Source: Bacilli bacterium
GTDB lineage: Bacteria; Bacillota_I; Bacilli_A; RF39; UBA660
Direction of reading: 5' to 3'
Assembly (NCBI GenBank): GCA_017470045.1
Contig: JAFUFG010000132.1
Location: 1 to 8,427 of the forward strand
Length of the DNA stretch: 8,427 nt
Shown here piece after piece: positions 1 to 5,893 of this stretch. The notes beneath the pieces are model-generated. The model did not search any database. It had not been told where the DNA came from and was given only the letters and a program-made list of their open reading frames with translations. A program made the translations under genes and the position numbers. Each line of letters opens with the position of its first letter. Positions within the stretch are counted from its first letter, which is position 1.

Positions 1-798
<798 letters not shown>

Positions 799-817
799 TT
801 AATCTCTCCTTATATTA

Positions 818-1387
818 CTATTTTTGATTTACTTTAACACTAGCAGCACGAATAACACGGTCATATAATTTATAACCTTTTTGTAATACTTCAATAACTG
901 CTTCGTTATCCATCTCTTCTACAGAATCTGTAAGAAGAGCTTGTTCAAGACTTGGATCAAAGATTTGACCTTGTCTTGATATTTCTTCAACACCATAATT
1001 TTTTAAGATAGATGCTAAAGAAGAATAGATCATTTTAAATCCTACTAAAAACTTAGAAAGTTCATCAGTAAGATTATTATCATCTAATTTAATAGCTCTT
1101 TCAAAATTATCAATTACTGGAACTAAATCCGTAATAAGACTTTGATTCGAATACTTTAATAAATCCGCAACTTCTTTATCTTTACGAGTACGGTAATTAA
1201 TAAGTTCTGCTTGAGCACGCTTTACTTGATCTACAAGTTTTTTATTTTCTTCTTCCAACGCAAGGATTTGTTTTTCTAAATCAGCCATTGCTTCGTTTTT
1301 TATATCTTCAACAGGAGTTTCCTGTTCCGTAACTACTTCTTCTTTTTTTTCATCTTGTAGTTCTTCTACTTCTTGCTTCTTTTTCAT
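818..1387 (-). CDS. grpE: GrpE, nucleotide exchange factor of DnaK
   Basis: GrpE is a cytoplasmic homodimer that releases ADP from DnaK and so resets the chaperone cycle. I chose ATG 1387-1385, giving 189 residues, rather than the upstream in-frame TTG at 1405, which would lie inside the end of hrcA. With ATG the gap to the hrcA stop is 7 nt, and purine-rich AAAGG and TAGG sequences lie a short way upstream. Residues 1-35 are acidic and charged, probably disordered. Residues about 36-85 form the long dimerising coiled coil (heptad-like ADLEKQILALEEENKKL), followed by LVPVIDNFERAI (88-99). The C-terminal beta domain that touches DnaK carries GQIFDPSLEQALL (140-152) and ends in GYKLYDRVIRAASVKV (171-186), both close to the family signature. 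Length is normal for GrpE in Firmicutes. Located between hrcA and dnaK, it is expected to share their CIRCE control. Confidence 0.96.
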   Translation of the reverse strand: MKKKQEVEELQDEKKEEVVTEQETPVEDIKNEAMADLEKQILALEEENKKLVDQVKRAQAELINYRTRKDKEVADLLKYSNQSLITDLVPVIDNFERAIKLDDNNLTDELSKFLVGFKMIYSSLASILKNYGVEEISRQGQIFDPSLEQALLTDSVEEMDNEAVIEVLQKGYKLYDRVIRAASVKVNQK

Positions 1388-1394
1388 AAACGAC

Positions 1395-2384
1395 CTACCT
1401 TTCAATATTCTCTTTCATGTATTCTAACATTCCGACAACTCTGTCATATTCCATTCTCTTAGGCCCAATAATCGCAATTGTACCCTCTTCATTTCCATTT
1501 TTGAATTTTGTTTTAATGACAGTAACATCATCATCTATTTTACTTTCTCCTCCAATGTAAACCTTAATGTTATTATCTCCATCTTCTTCAATACTATTAA
1601 GTATGTCTTTATCTTCTAATTTATTAAAGACATTTTTAATTTTCTCAATATTATTTGAGAATTCAGGTTGTTCTAACATTTTTGTTCTACCCATAACATT
1701 AACATCATGAGAAGAATAATCACTAAATACATGATAGAAAGCGTTGTATAGTTGCTCATGTTGTCTTACATAGTTTCCTATAATAGGTTTAATTTCGAAC
1801 TCTAATTTTGCACTAACTTCATCATTTGGAGTTCCAGAAATAAGATTGTTGATTAGACTTACAGTCTTTTTGACTTCTTCTGTAGAAACATCTTTTAGCT
1901 TAATACTTTTATGTTCTACATGTCCCTTATCGGTAACAATAACGACTACCATACTTTCTTCATCAATCGGAACTACTTCTATTTGTTTTAAAAGGTTCTC
2001 ATGAGAATTACCACCTAAGACAACGGTAGTATAATTGGTCATATCCGATATTATTTGCAAACTTTGAGCAATCGTATCAGATAAGGCAAGTTGTTGATTC
2101 TTGAAGACAATTTGTAATTTCAACATATCCTCTGCATTCATTTTCTTAATTTCCATTAAGTTATCAACGTAATAACGATAACCTGCTTCACTAGGAACTC
2201 TTCCAGAAGATGTATGAGTTTTTTCAAGTAATCCTAAGTCTTCCAATGATGACATTTCATTACGAACTGTCGCACTGGAGCATTTTAAAACTTTCGATAA
2301 GATTTTTGAACCAACAGGTACTGGTTCTTTAATATATTTCTCAACGATATATTTTAAAATTTTACTTTGTCTTTCAGTCAACAT
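1395..2384 (-). CDS. hrcA: Heat-inducible transcription repressor HrcA
   Basis: HrcA is the repressor of class I heat-shock genes; it binds CIRCE operators and is kept active by GroEL in the model species. The protein has 329 residues, slightly shorter than the common 340-350. The N-terminal winged helix-turn-helix is textbook: LTERQSKILKYIV (2-14), PVGSKILS (23-30), SSATVRNEMSSLEDLGLLEK (36-55) and the wing THTSSGRVPSEAGYRYYVD (56-74). The central and C-terminal part corresponds to the family's GAF-like dimerisation domain, ending in GTIAIIGPKRMEYDRVVGMLEYM, typical of HrcA. The start ATG at 2384-2382 follows a strong AGGAGG site. Two CIRCE elements and a near-consensus promoter lie directly upstream, so the gene is autoregulated. 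It is the first gene of hrcA-grpE-dnaK. The function is secure from the DNA-binding domain together with the operators. Confidence 0.97.
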   Translation of the reverse strand: MLTERQSKILKYIVEKYIKEPVPVGSKILSKVLKCSSATVRNEMSSLEDLGLLEKTHTSSGRVPSEAGYRYYVDNLMEIKKMNAEDMLKLQIVFKNQQLALSDTIAQSLQIISDMTNYTTVVLGGNSHENLLKQIEVVPIDEESMVVVIVTDKGHVEHKSIKLKDVSTEEVKKTVSLINNLISGTPNDEVSAKLEFEIKPIIGNYVRQHEQLYNAFYHVFSDYSSHDVNVMGRTKMLEQPEFSNNIEKIKNVFNKLEDKDILNSIEEDGDNNIKVYIGGESKIDDDVTVIKTKFKNGNEEGTIAIIGPKRMEYDRVVGMLEYMKENIER

Positions 2385-2392
2385 AACATCAA

Positions 2393-2398
2393 CCTCCT
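2393..2398 (-). promoter_or_regulatory. Ribosome binding site of hrcA, overlapping the CIRCE arm
   Basis: AGGAGG on the minus strand, 8 nt before the hrcA ATG. Its two upstream bases belong to the outer arm of the proximal CIRCE element. The single mismatch in that arm (G where the palindrome wants A) is one of the Shine-Dalgarno bases, so the two signals are fused. Confidence 0.9.
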
Positions 2399-2423
2399 AG
2401 CACTTATTTTACCCAAGTGCTAA
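2397..2423 (-). promoter_or_regulatory. CIRCE operator, promoter-proximal copy
   Basis: On the minus strand this reads TTAGCACTT, nine bases (GGGTAAAAT), AAGTGCTAG. The known CIRCE consensus is TTAGCACTC-N9-GAGTGCTAA. Spacing is exactly nine, and eight of nine arm positions pair with each other. The innermost pair is changed symmetrically (T/A instead of C/G), so the palindrome is kept. It begins around the predicted transcription start and fills most of the leader, as is usual for CIRCE upstream of hrcA or dnaK. Confidence 0.95.
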
Positions 2424-2427
2424 GTAT

Positions 2428-2456
2428 ATTCTATTACCATTTTTAGCACTTGTCAA
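2428..2456 (-). promoter_or_regulatory. SigA-type promoter of hrcA-grpE-dnaK
   Basis: On the minus strand a perfect -35 box TTGACA (2456-2451) is followed by a 17-base spacer and the -10 box TAGAAT (2433-2428), one mismatch from TATAAT. The expected start is an A near 2421, giving a leader of about 37 nt. The promoter lies between and partly inside two CIRCE operators: the -35 overlaps the distal copy, and the start point lies in the proximal copy. This explains repression by HrcA, which would block polymerase binding and early transcription. Confidence 0.9.
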
Positions 2457-2469
2457 TAATTTGTGCTAA
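2443..2469 (-). promoter_or_regulatory. CIRCE operator, promoter-distal copy
   Basis: On the minus strand this reads TTAGCACAA, nine bases (ATTATTGAC), AAGTGCTAA. Seven of nine arm positions pair; the two innermost positions of the upstream arm differ from the proximal copy. The -35 box TTGACA lies across the spacer and the first base of the downstream arm. It is a second HrcA site 46 bp upstream of the first, measured centre to centre. Confidence 0.88.
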
Positions 2470-2480
2470 TTTTTTAAGAA

Positions 2481-2514
2481 AGAAAAAAACATAGGAATTC
2501 ACCCCTATGTTTTT
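2481..2514 (-). terminator. Intrinsic terminator after the glycine-rich protein gene
   Basis: Arms 2485-2495 and 2504-2514 pair over 11 bp (core ACATAGG/CCTATGT extended by A/T pairs) around an 8-base loop. On the minus strand the stem is followed by a run of seven T, then CTTTCTT. The stem overlaps the stop codon at 2515-2513. It separates the glycine-rich gene from the heat-shock promoter downstream. Confidence 0.88.
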
Positions 2515-4414
2515 AGTAAGATGCATTAATTAATTTAAATCTTTGAGCAGCACTTTGATTACCAGTACCACCATTTACAGGAGTCTTAGATTTCAAGTCT
2601 TTAGAAGAACTTGTTCCTAAAAATGCATAATCATTCGTAGCAGCAGATAATCTTGTATTAAACCCAGAAGAAATATAGAATGTTCCAACTCCAGCATCTT
2701 GGAATTTCCATTTTTCCCAATCAAATCCACCTACTCTAGAACCTACAAATTCAGAAATACCAATCGCACTTCCATCATAAGAAGCACCATCTTTAATCTG
2801 CAATGTATAAGAATTATTCATATCCAATAAAGAAGAAATCTTATAGTAACCACTACCCAAAGAAGTAATAGACCATTTCTGATTATTATCACCTGTAAAT
2901 TTCATTAATAAGACATTAGATCCATTTTTCGTTAAAAATAGATTATCTCCAATTGCTGACTGAATATAATAAATACCATCAGAGATAGAATTACCAACTC
3001 TAGGATTCCAAGGACTATAATGAAGTCCTACTGTAGTTTCTTCCATCTCACGAATTTGATCATCCGCAGTAGAATAAGGACCATGAGATAAATAAACAAC
3101 CGTTCCATCCGTAGCAGTTAAAGTTAAACTATGATTTTTTACATATCGACTTTTTCCATCTGCACTAGAACCTAAACCATAATGCCATACAGCAACTTCA
3201 TCAACCTTAGAAGCAGGACTAATAGAATACTCTACACAGTTCCCCATAGAAACAGTATCACCAGTATTACCATTACGAGCCACATCACCAGAATTAAAAA
3301 TCAAATTTTTACCATGATACATAACTTGAATTTCAGAAATTGCTTTAGAATTATTTGTCATAGAAGAATAACACTCTGTGACTTTATTAAAGGTCTTATT
3401 AAAATCCGTATTATATACGGCAGGAGGATTATCGCTCTTTCCATCAGAGATTTTTTGAATCTTTGCTTTTCCATTCATACTGCTGTTAACTCCAGCAAGC
3501 ATAAATCCATTTAAGAAATATGCATTTAAATCTCCAACATCATAAGTATGATTATTTTTTGCAGCAACAGCTAAATTGTGTTCCTCTACTGCTTTTTTAT
3601 TAAGCGCATAATATGCACCATCGGAATTACTTCGACCAACAGATCTACTTCCAGCATAACCAGAAATATAAGAAGAACCACCACCTCCAGAAGTGTTAGC
3701 AGTAGCAGTACCACCATAGTAACCACCACCACCGCCTCCAGAGTTTCCGGAAGGACCATTCAGTCCTTTACCAAAAGAAGAAGTAGAAAATGCTGAAGTA
3801 TAAGTTCCACCATTTCTTCCGCGATAACCATAAAAGCCACCACCGGCTCCACCTTTTTGAGAGGTACTATAAGATCCCCCTCCACCAGCAGCAACCATAA
3901 TACGATATTCTAAATTGTCATTCCAAGCACCATCTCTTAAACGTACATCCGTAGCTCCTCCTCCATTACAAGAAGAACCACTACTTCTTCCAGCACCATT
4001 AAAATTATATTTTGCTAAACCGCTATTAGAAGAACCACAATTACCAGAGTTACCGATATAAAAATACAAGTGTCGGTTTTCTTCTAGCCAAATAATACCA
4101 GAAGTATAAGAACCATATCCACCATTTGCATTTCCTCCACCAGCAGCTCCCCAAAGTTCAATCTTATACCAACCAGATTGTCCAATTGGCACAATATACT
4201 CTTGAGACTGTGTAGAAGTACCAGAAGAAGAAAGATTTGCTTCTGTTAAACTATAACGATTTAATTCTTCTTCAATCTTTGTAACAAACTCTTTATTCGT
4301 TTGACGATTCGTTTGCATAGTACTCATAATAACAAAAATAATCATAATACCAAGCAACATCAAACCATATAAAATTGTCGAAAAGGCAAAACCCCTATTA
4401 TCCAATCTTCGCAT
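2513..4414 (-). CDS. Surface protein: prepilin-like anchor, ALK-like glycine-rich domain, ricin-type trefoil
   Basis: I know no characterised orthologue; what follows is domain reading. The protein has 633 residues. Residues 1-8 (MRRLDNRG) form a short positive leader ending in Gly, followed by a membrane segment at about 9-32 beginning FAFSTILYGLMLL. This resembles a type IV prepilin signal but lacks the usual Glu at mature position 5 (Thr13 here). Residues about 72-322 match the bacterial glycine-rich domain also seen in the ALK/LTK extracellular region: WYKIELWGAAGGG (82-94), LYFYIG (116-121), GGGATDVRL (151-159), RIMVAAGGGG (171-180), SGGGGGGYYGG (225-235), GGGGSSYISG (243-252). Residues about 355-465 (DEVAVWHYG at 405-413) look like a galactose-binding-like module, less certain. 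Residues about 478-631 form a ricin-B-like trefoil with QKW, EKW and QRF motifs (512-514, 567-569, 624-626). It is probably membrane-anchored, facing outward and binding glycans. It lies 32 nt after rsmD, with ribosome site AGGGGAAG at 4421-4428 and its own terminator. Confidence 0.85.
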   Translation of the reverse strand: MRRLDNRGFAFSTILYGLMLLGIMIIFVIMSTMQTNRQTNKEFVTKIEEELNRYSLTEANLSSSGTSTQSQEYIVPIGQSGWYKIELWGAAGGGNANGGYGSYTSGIIWLEENRHLYFYIGNSGNCGSSNSGLAKYNFNGAGRSSGSSCNGGGATDVRLRDGAWNDNLEYRIMVAAGGGGSYSTSQKGGAGGGFYGYRGRNGGTYTSAFSTSSFGKGLNGPSGNSGGGGGGYYGGTATANTSGGGGSSYISGYAGSRSVGRSNSDGAYYALNKKAVEEHNLAVAAKNNHTYDVGDLNAYFLNGFMLAGVNSSMNGKAKIQKISDGKSDNPPAVYNTDFNKTFNKVTECYSSMTNNSKAISEIQVMYHGKNLIFNSGDVARNGNTGDTVSMGNCVEYSISPASKVDEVAVWHYGLGSSADGKSRYVKNHSLTLTATDGTVVYLSHGPYSTADDQIREMEETTVGLHYSPWNPRVGNSISDGIYYIQSAIGDNLFLTKNGSNVLLMKFTGDNNQKWSITSLGSGYYKISSLLDMNNSYTLQIKDGASYDGSAIGISEFVGSRVGGFDWEKWKFQDAGVGTFYISSGFNTRLSAATNDYAFLGTSSSKDLKSKTPVNGGTGNQSAAQRFKLINASY

Positions 4415-4428
4415 ATAAAACTTCCCCT

Positions 4429-4464
4429 ATTCTAAAAGTAATTTTATCACATTTCTTTTAGAAT
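4429..4464. repeat. 10-bp perfect inverted repeat upstream of the glycine-rich gene
   Basis: Arms 4429-4438 (ATTCTAAAAG on the plus strand) and 4455-4464 (CTTTTAGAAT) are perfect reverse complements separated by 16 bases. The repeat spans the rsmD stop codon and its lower arm abuts the ribosome binding site of the glycine-rich gene. No T tract follows on either strand, so it is unlikely to be a terminator. Because the arms flank a candidate -10 box it could be an operator; as RNA it could be a leader hairpin. Confidence 0.6.
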
Positions 4465-4469
4465 GACTA
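4441..4469 (-). promoter_or_regulatory. Candidate promoter of the glycine-rich protein gene
   Basis: On the minus strand an extended -10 sequence TGATAAAAT (4449-4441) matches TGnTATAAT with one mismatch. Seventeen bases upstream lies TAGTCA (4469-4464), a 4-of-6 match to TTGACA. It lies over the 3' end of rsmD and between the arms of the inverted repeat. The sequence is AT-rich, so chance occurrence is possible; transcription could also simply continue from rsmD. Confidence 0.35.
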
Positions 4470-4992
4470 CATATTTATCTCCATATTTTCGGTCTTTCAC
4501 ACAAGAAAAAGTTCTAGGATAAACAATACGATCTAAACTCTCATTCTCACATACAATAATCCCATTCTCATTTAAAATCGGATATTTTTCAAGAGAAGCA
4601 ATACTCTCTTCAATATAATTTGTTTTATAAGGAGGATCTAAAAAAATAACATCCACTTTCACACCAGAATCATATAGATGTTTCATAGCCTGTACAAAAT
4701 CCATATTCAACACATCCGCATCTTTAATACCGATAGTATCCAAATTACGTTTAATTGTAGAACAAGCCTTATAGTTCTTATCTACAAGATAAGCGTGTTT
4801 TGCTCCTTCTGACAATGCTTCTATCCCAAGATTTCCACTACCAGAGAATAAATCCAATACAATACTATCTGGAATAGAATTTTGAATCATCGCAAATAAA
4901 GACTCCTTCACACGATCCATCGTTGGTCTAGTTCCATCAATATCGTACCCTTCAATATTACGTCCCTTATACTTTCCACTTATTACTTTCAT
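4447..4992 (-). CDS. rsmD: 16S rRNA (guanine(966)-N(2))-methyltransferase RsmD
   Basis: RsmD transfers a methyl group from S-adenosylmethionine to N2 of G966 of 16S rRNA (E. coli numbering) during assembly of the small ribosomal subunit. The 181 residues are full family length. Seen directly: the N-terminal MKVISGKYKGRNIEG (1-15) with TRPTMDRVKESLF (21-33), the SAM-binding motif I LDLFSGSGNLGIEAL (46-60), the acidic residue of motif II in YLVDKN (68-73), and the catalytic motif IV DPPY (119-122). The start ATG at 4992-4990 overlaps the stop of ylbF by 4 nt (ATGA), so translation is probably coupled; AAGGGATG just upstream is a usable ribosome site. In Bacillus the orthologue is ylbH, located in the same ylb block and followed by coaD. 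Here coaD is not next; the glycine-rich surface gene is. Confidence 0.96.
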   Translation of the reverse strand: MKVISGKYKGRNIEGYDIDGTRPTMDRVKESLFAMIQNSIPDSIVLDLFSGSGNLGIEALSEGAKHAYLVDKNYKACSTIKRNLDTIGIKDADVLNMDFVQAMKHLYDSGVKVDVIFLDPPYKTNYIEESIASLEKYPILNENGIIVCENESLDRIVYPRTFSCVKDRKYGDKYVVILKEM

Positions 4993-5291
4993 CTAGAACA
5001 TCCCTTACTTTCTTTTATTTTTTTTAATTCACTACGAATAGAAAGAATAAGAAAATTAATCTCATTCTCTTCTAATTTATACTCTGAAAAAACAGGATTG
5101 GAATAAATCTTTTTTTTCAATTCGTCACTCGGATGAATTCGATACTCTTCAATCTGACCCATTAATTCCGTATCTTGATAAATAACAGAATTCAATTCAC
5201 GAATTCGTTGTACATGTTCATTCGAATCCAATTCTTTCTTTAAATTTTCTACTTTTTCTATTAACTCTTCCATGAACATATCATAACACAA
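4989..5291 (-). CDS. ylbF: YlbF/YmcA-family protein, short form
   Basis: A small helical protein of about 94-100 residues that I assign to the YlbF/YmcA family from its helical pattern (RELNSVIYQDTELMGQIEEY at 26-45; YKLEENEINFLILSIRSELKKI at 71-92) and from its place between ylbE and rsmD, as in Bacillus. In B. subtilis YlbF (RicF) forms the RicA-RicF-RicT complex, which works with RNase Y in mRNA maturation and influences competence, biofilm and sporulation. That protein is near 150 residues with a cysteine-rich tail that helps bind an iron-sulfur cluster. Here the tail is missing and only one C-terminal Cys (97) remains. The TTG start at 5291 is favoured because AAAGGA (5304-5299) lies 7 nt before it; ATG codons at 5279 and 5273 lack a well-spaced ribosome site but remain possible. 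The stop overlaps the rsmD start. Confidence 0.75.
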   Translation of the reverse strand: MCYDMFMEELIEKVENLKKELDSNEHVQRIRELNSVIYQDTELMGQIEEYRIHPSDELKKKIYSNPVFSEYKLEENEINFLILSIRSELKKIKESKGCSR

Positions 5292-5294
5292 TTT

Positions 5295-5519
5295 TTAATC
5301 CTTTAGAACACTAAGAAAAGTAGAAATCATTTCCATTCGATCCGCAAAATCTTGTAATTTATCTTCCGCTCGTACTTTATAAAACTTTTTTGCTTCATCC
5401 TCTATTACTTTCAAATAAGAAGAATCTCGATTTAAAAAACGATACCAAGAAGAATTATCTCTTAAATATCGATAAAGAAGTTCATGAGTCTTAATATAGT
5501 GAATGGTATATAAATCCAT
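5295..5519 (-). CDS. ylbE: YlbE-like protein
   Basis: A 74-residue protein matching the YlbE-like family in pattern: LLYRYLRDNSSWYRFLNRD (14-32) followed by IEDEAKKFYKVRAEDKLQDF (39-58) and a C-terminal helix METISTF-like (MEMISTFLSVL, 62-72). The family is restricted mainly to Bacilli and has no established biochemical function. No signal peptide or membrane segment is visible, so it is probably cytoplasmic. The start ATG (5519-5517) overlaps the ylbD stop by one base (TAATG), and GGAGG lies 4 nt before it inside the ylbD end, indicating coupled translation. Its neighbours ylbD and ylbF are in the same order as in Bacillus, which strengthens the assignment. Confidence 0.85.
   Translation of the reverse strand: MDLYTIHYIKTHELLYRYLRDNSSWYRFLNRDSSYLKVIEDEAKKFYKVRAEDKLQDFADRMEMISTFLSVLKD
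5299..5304 (-). promoter_or_regulatory. Ribosome binding site favouring the TTG start of ylbF
   Basis: AAAGGA on the minus strand, within the last codons of ylbE, 7 nt before TTG 5291-5289. The next in-frame ATG codons lie 19 and 25 nt away, too far for this site. It is therefore the main argument for the longer ylbF product. Confidence 0.5.
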
Positions 5520-5842
5520 TAATCCTCCATACGATGATAAACATCTCTAGGAACATATGGAGTCTTTGGAGTTCCACCCATATTTTGAATCATACCAATC
5601 GTTTTCTGTATATTATCAATTCCTTTTTGAAAAGAATCCATATCAATACTCTTCACTTTTTGAAAAACATCTTTAAAAGATACTTCACTAGTATTCGTAA
5701 TATAACGACTCCAAATATCGGAATTATCTCCATAAATATCATATAATTCATATAGCTTTTGCCAAGAGACATTACCACTCATAACACTACTAATTAATTC
5801 TGGATGATTTCTAGCAAATATCTTAAAATTCTCTTTTGACAT
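5519..5842 (-). CDS. ylbD: YlbD family protein (annotated as putative coat protein family)
   Basis: A 107-residue protein resembling Bacillus YlbD, whose family is named for a proposed link to the spore coat; its function is not established. The recognisable part is FKIFARNHPELISSVMSGNVSWQKLYELYDIYGDNSDIWSRYI at residues 6-48: a His-Pro-Glu-Leu turn, then W-Q-x-L-Y-E and the G-D-N-S-D-x-W segment. The rest is a helix (VFQKVKSIDMDSFQKGIDNI, 59-78) and a Pro- and Tyr-containing tail ending RDVYHRMED. The start ATG at 5842-5840 is preceded by AGGTGATG, a moderate ribosome site. It is the first gene after the parC terminator and leads the ylbD-ylbE-ylbF-rsmD cluster. I saw no clear promoter in the 27 bases between; either a weak one is hidden there or read-through from parC supplies the transcript. 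Confidence 0.8.
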   Translation of the reverse strand: MSKENFKIFARNHPELISSVMSGNVSWQKLYELYDIYGDNSDIWSRYITNTSEVSFKDVFQKVKSIDMDSFQKGIDNIQKTIGMIQNMGGTPKTPYVPRDVYHRMED

Positions 5843-5869
5843 AACATCACCTAATAAATTTTATGTAAC

Positions 5870-5893
5870 AAAAAAGGAAGTTATTCACTTCCT
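5870..5893 (-). terminator. Intrinsic terminator after parC
   Basis: Arms 5875-5881 and 5887-5893 (AGGAAGT/ACTTCCT) pair perfectly over 7 bp around a 5-base loop. On the minus strand the stem runs into six T, sharing one base with the tail. The stem overlaps the parC stop codon (5894-5892). It should end, or attenuate, the parC transcript before ylbD. Confidence 0.8.

Noticed and set aside
1388..1405. TTG start for grpE at 1405
   Set aside because: It would lie inside the hrcA end and add six unconserved residues; ATG at 1387 gives a normal GrpE and a normal 7-nt gap.
3182..3514. Plus-strand open frame of 110 codons inside the glycine-rich gene
   Set aside because: It is antisense to a gene with clear domains, has no ribosome site or recognisable motif, and its composition (Ile, Arg, Thr, Asn rich) is what the reverse strand of this gene would give.
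3578..3796. Plus-strand Ser/Thr/Arg-rich open frame of 72 codons
   Set aside because: It is the mirror of the GGN-rich glycine codons on the other strand, with no independent coding signal.
3600..4150. Tandem DNA repeat in the glycine-rich coding region
   Set aside because: Glycine clusters recur irregularly with varied codons and spacing; no repeated unit of fixed length could be seen.
4429..4464. Inverted repeat as a terminator of rsmD
   Set aside because: The stem has few G-C pairs, a 16-base loop and no T tract on either strand.
5534..5746. Plus-strand open frames opposite ylbD (here) and opposite parC (5911-6129, 8142-8339)
   Set aside because: All lie antisense to well-supported conserved genes and show no family resemblance or ribosome site.
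5843..5891. Promoter for the ylbD cluster between parC and ylbD
   Set aside because: A TAAAAT sequence lies in the gap, but no -35 box at proper spacing resembles TTGACA, and the region is occupied by the parC terminator, so I did not call it.
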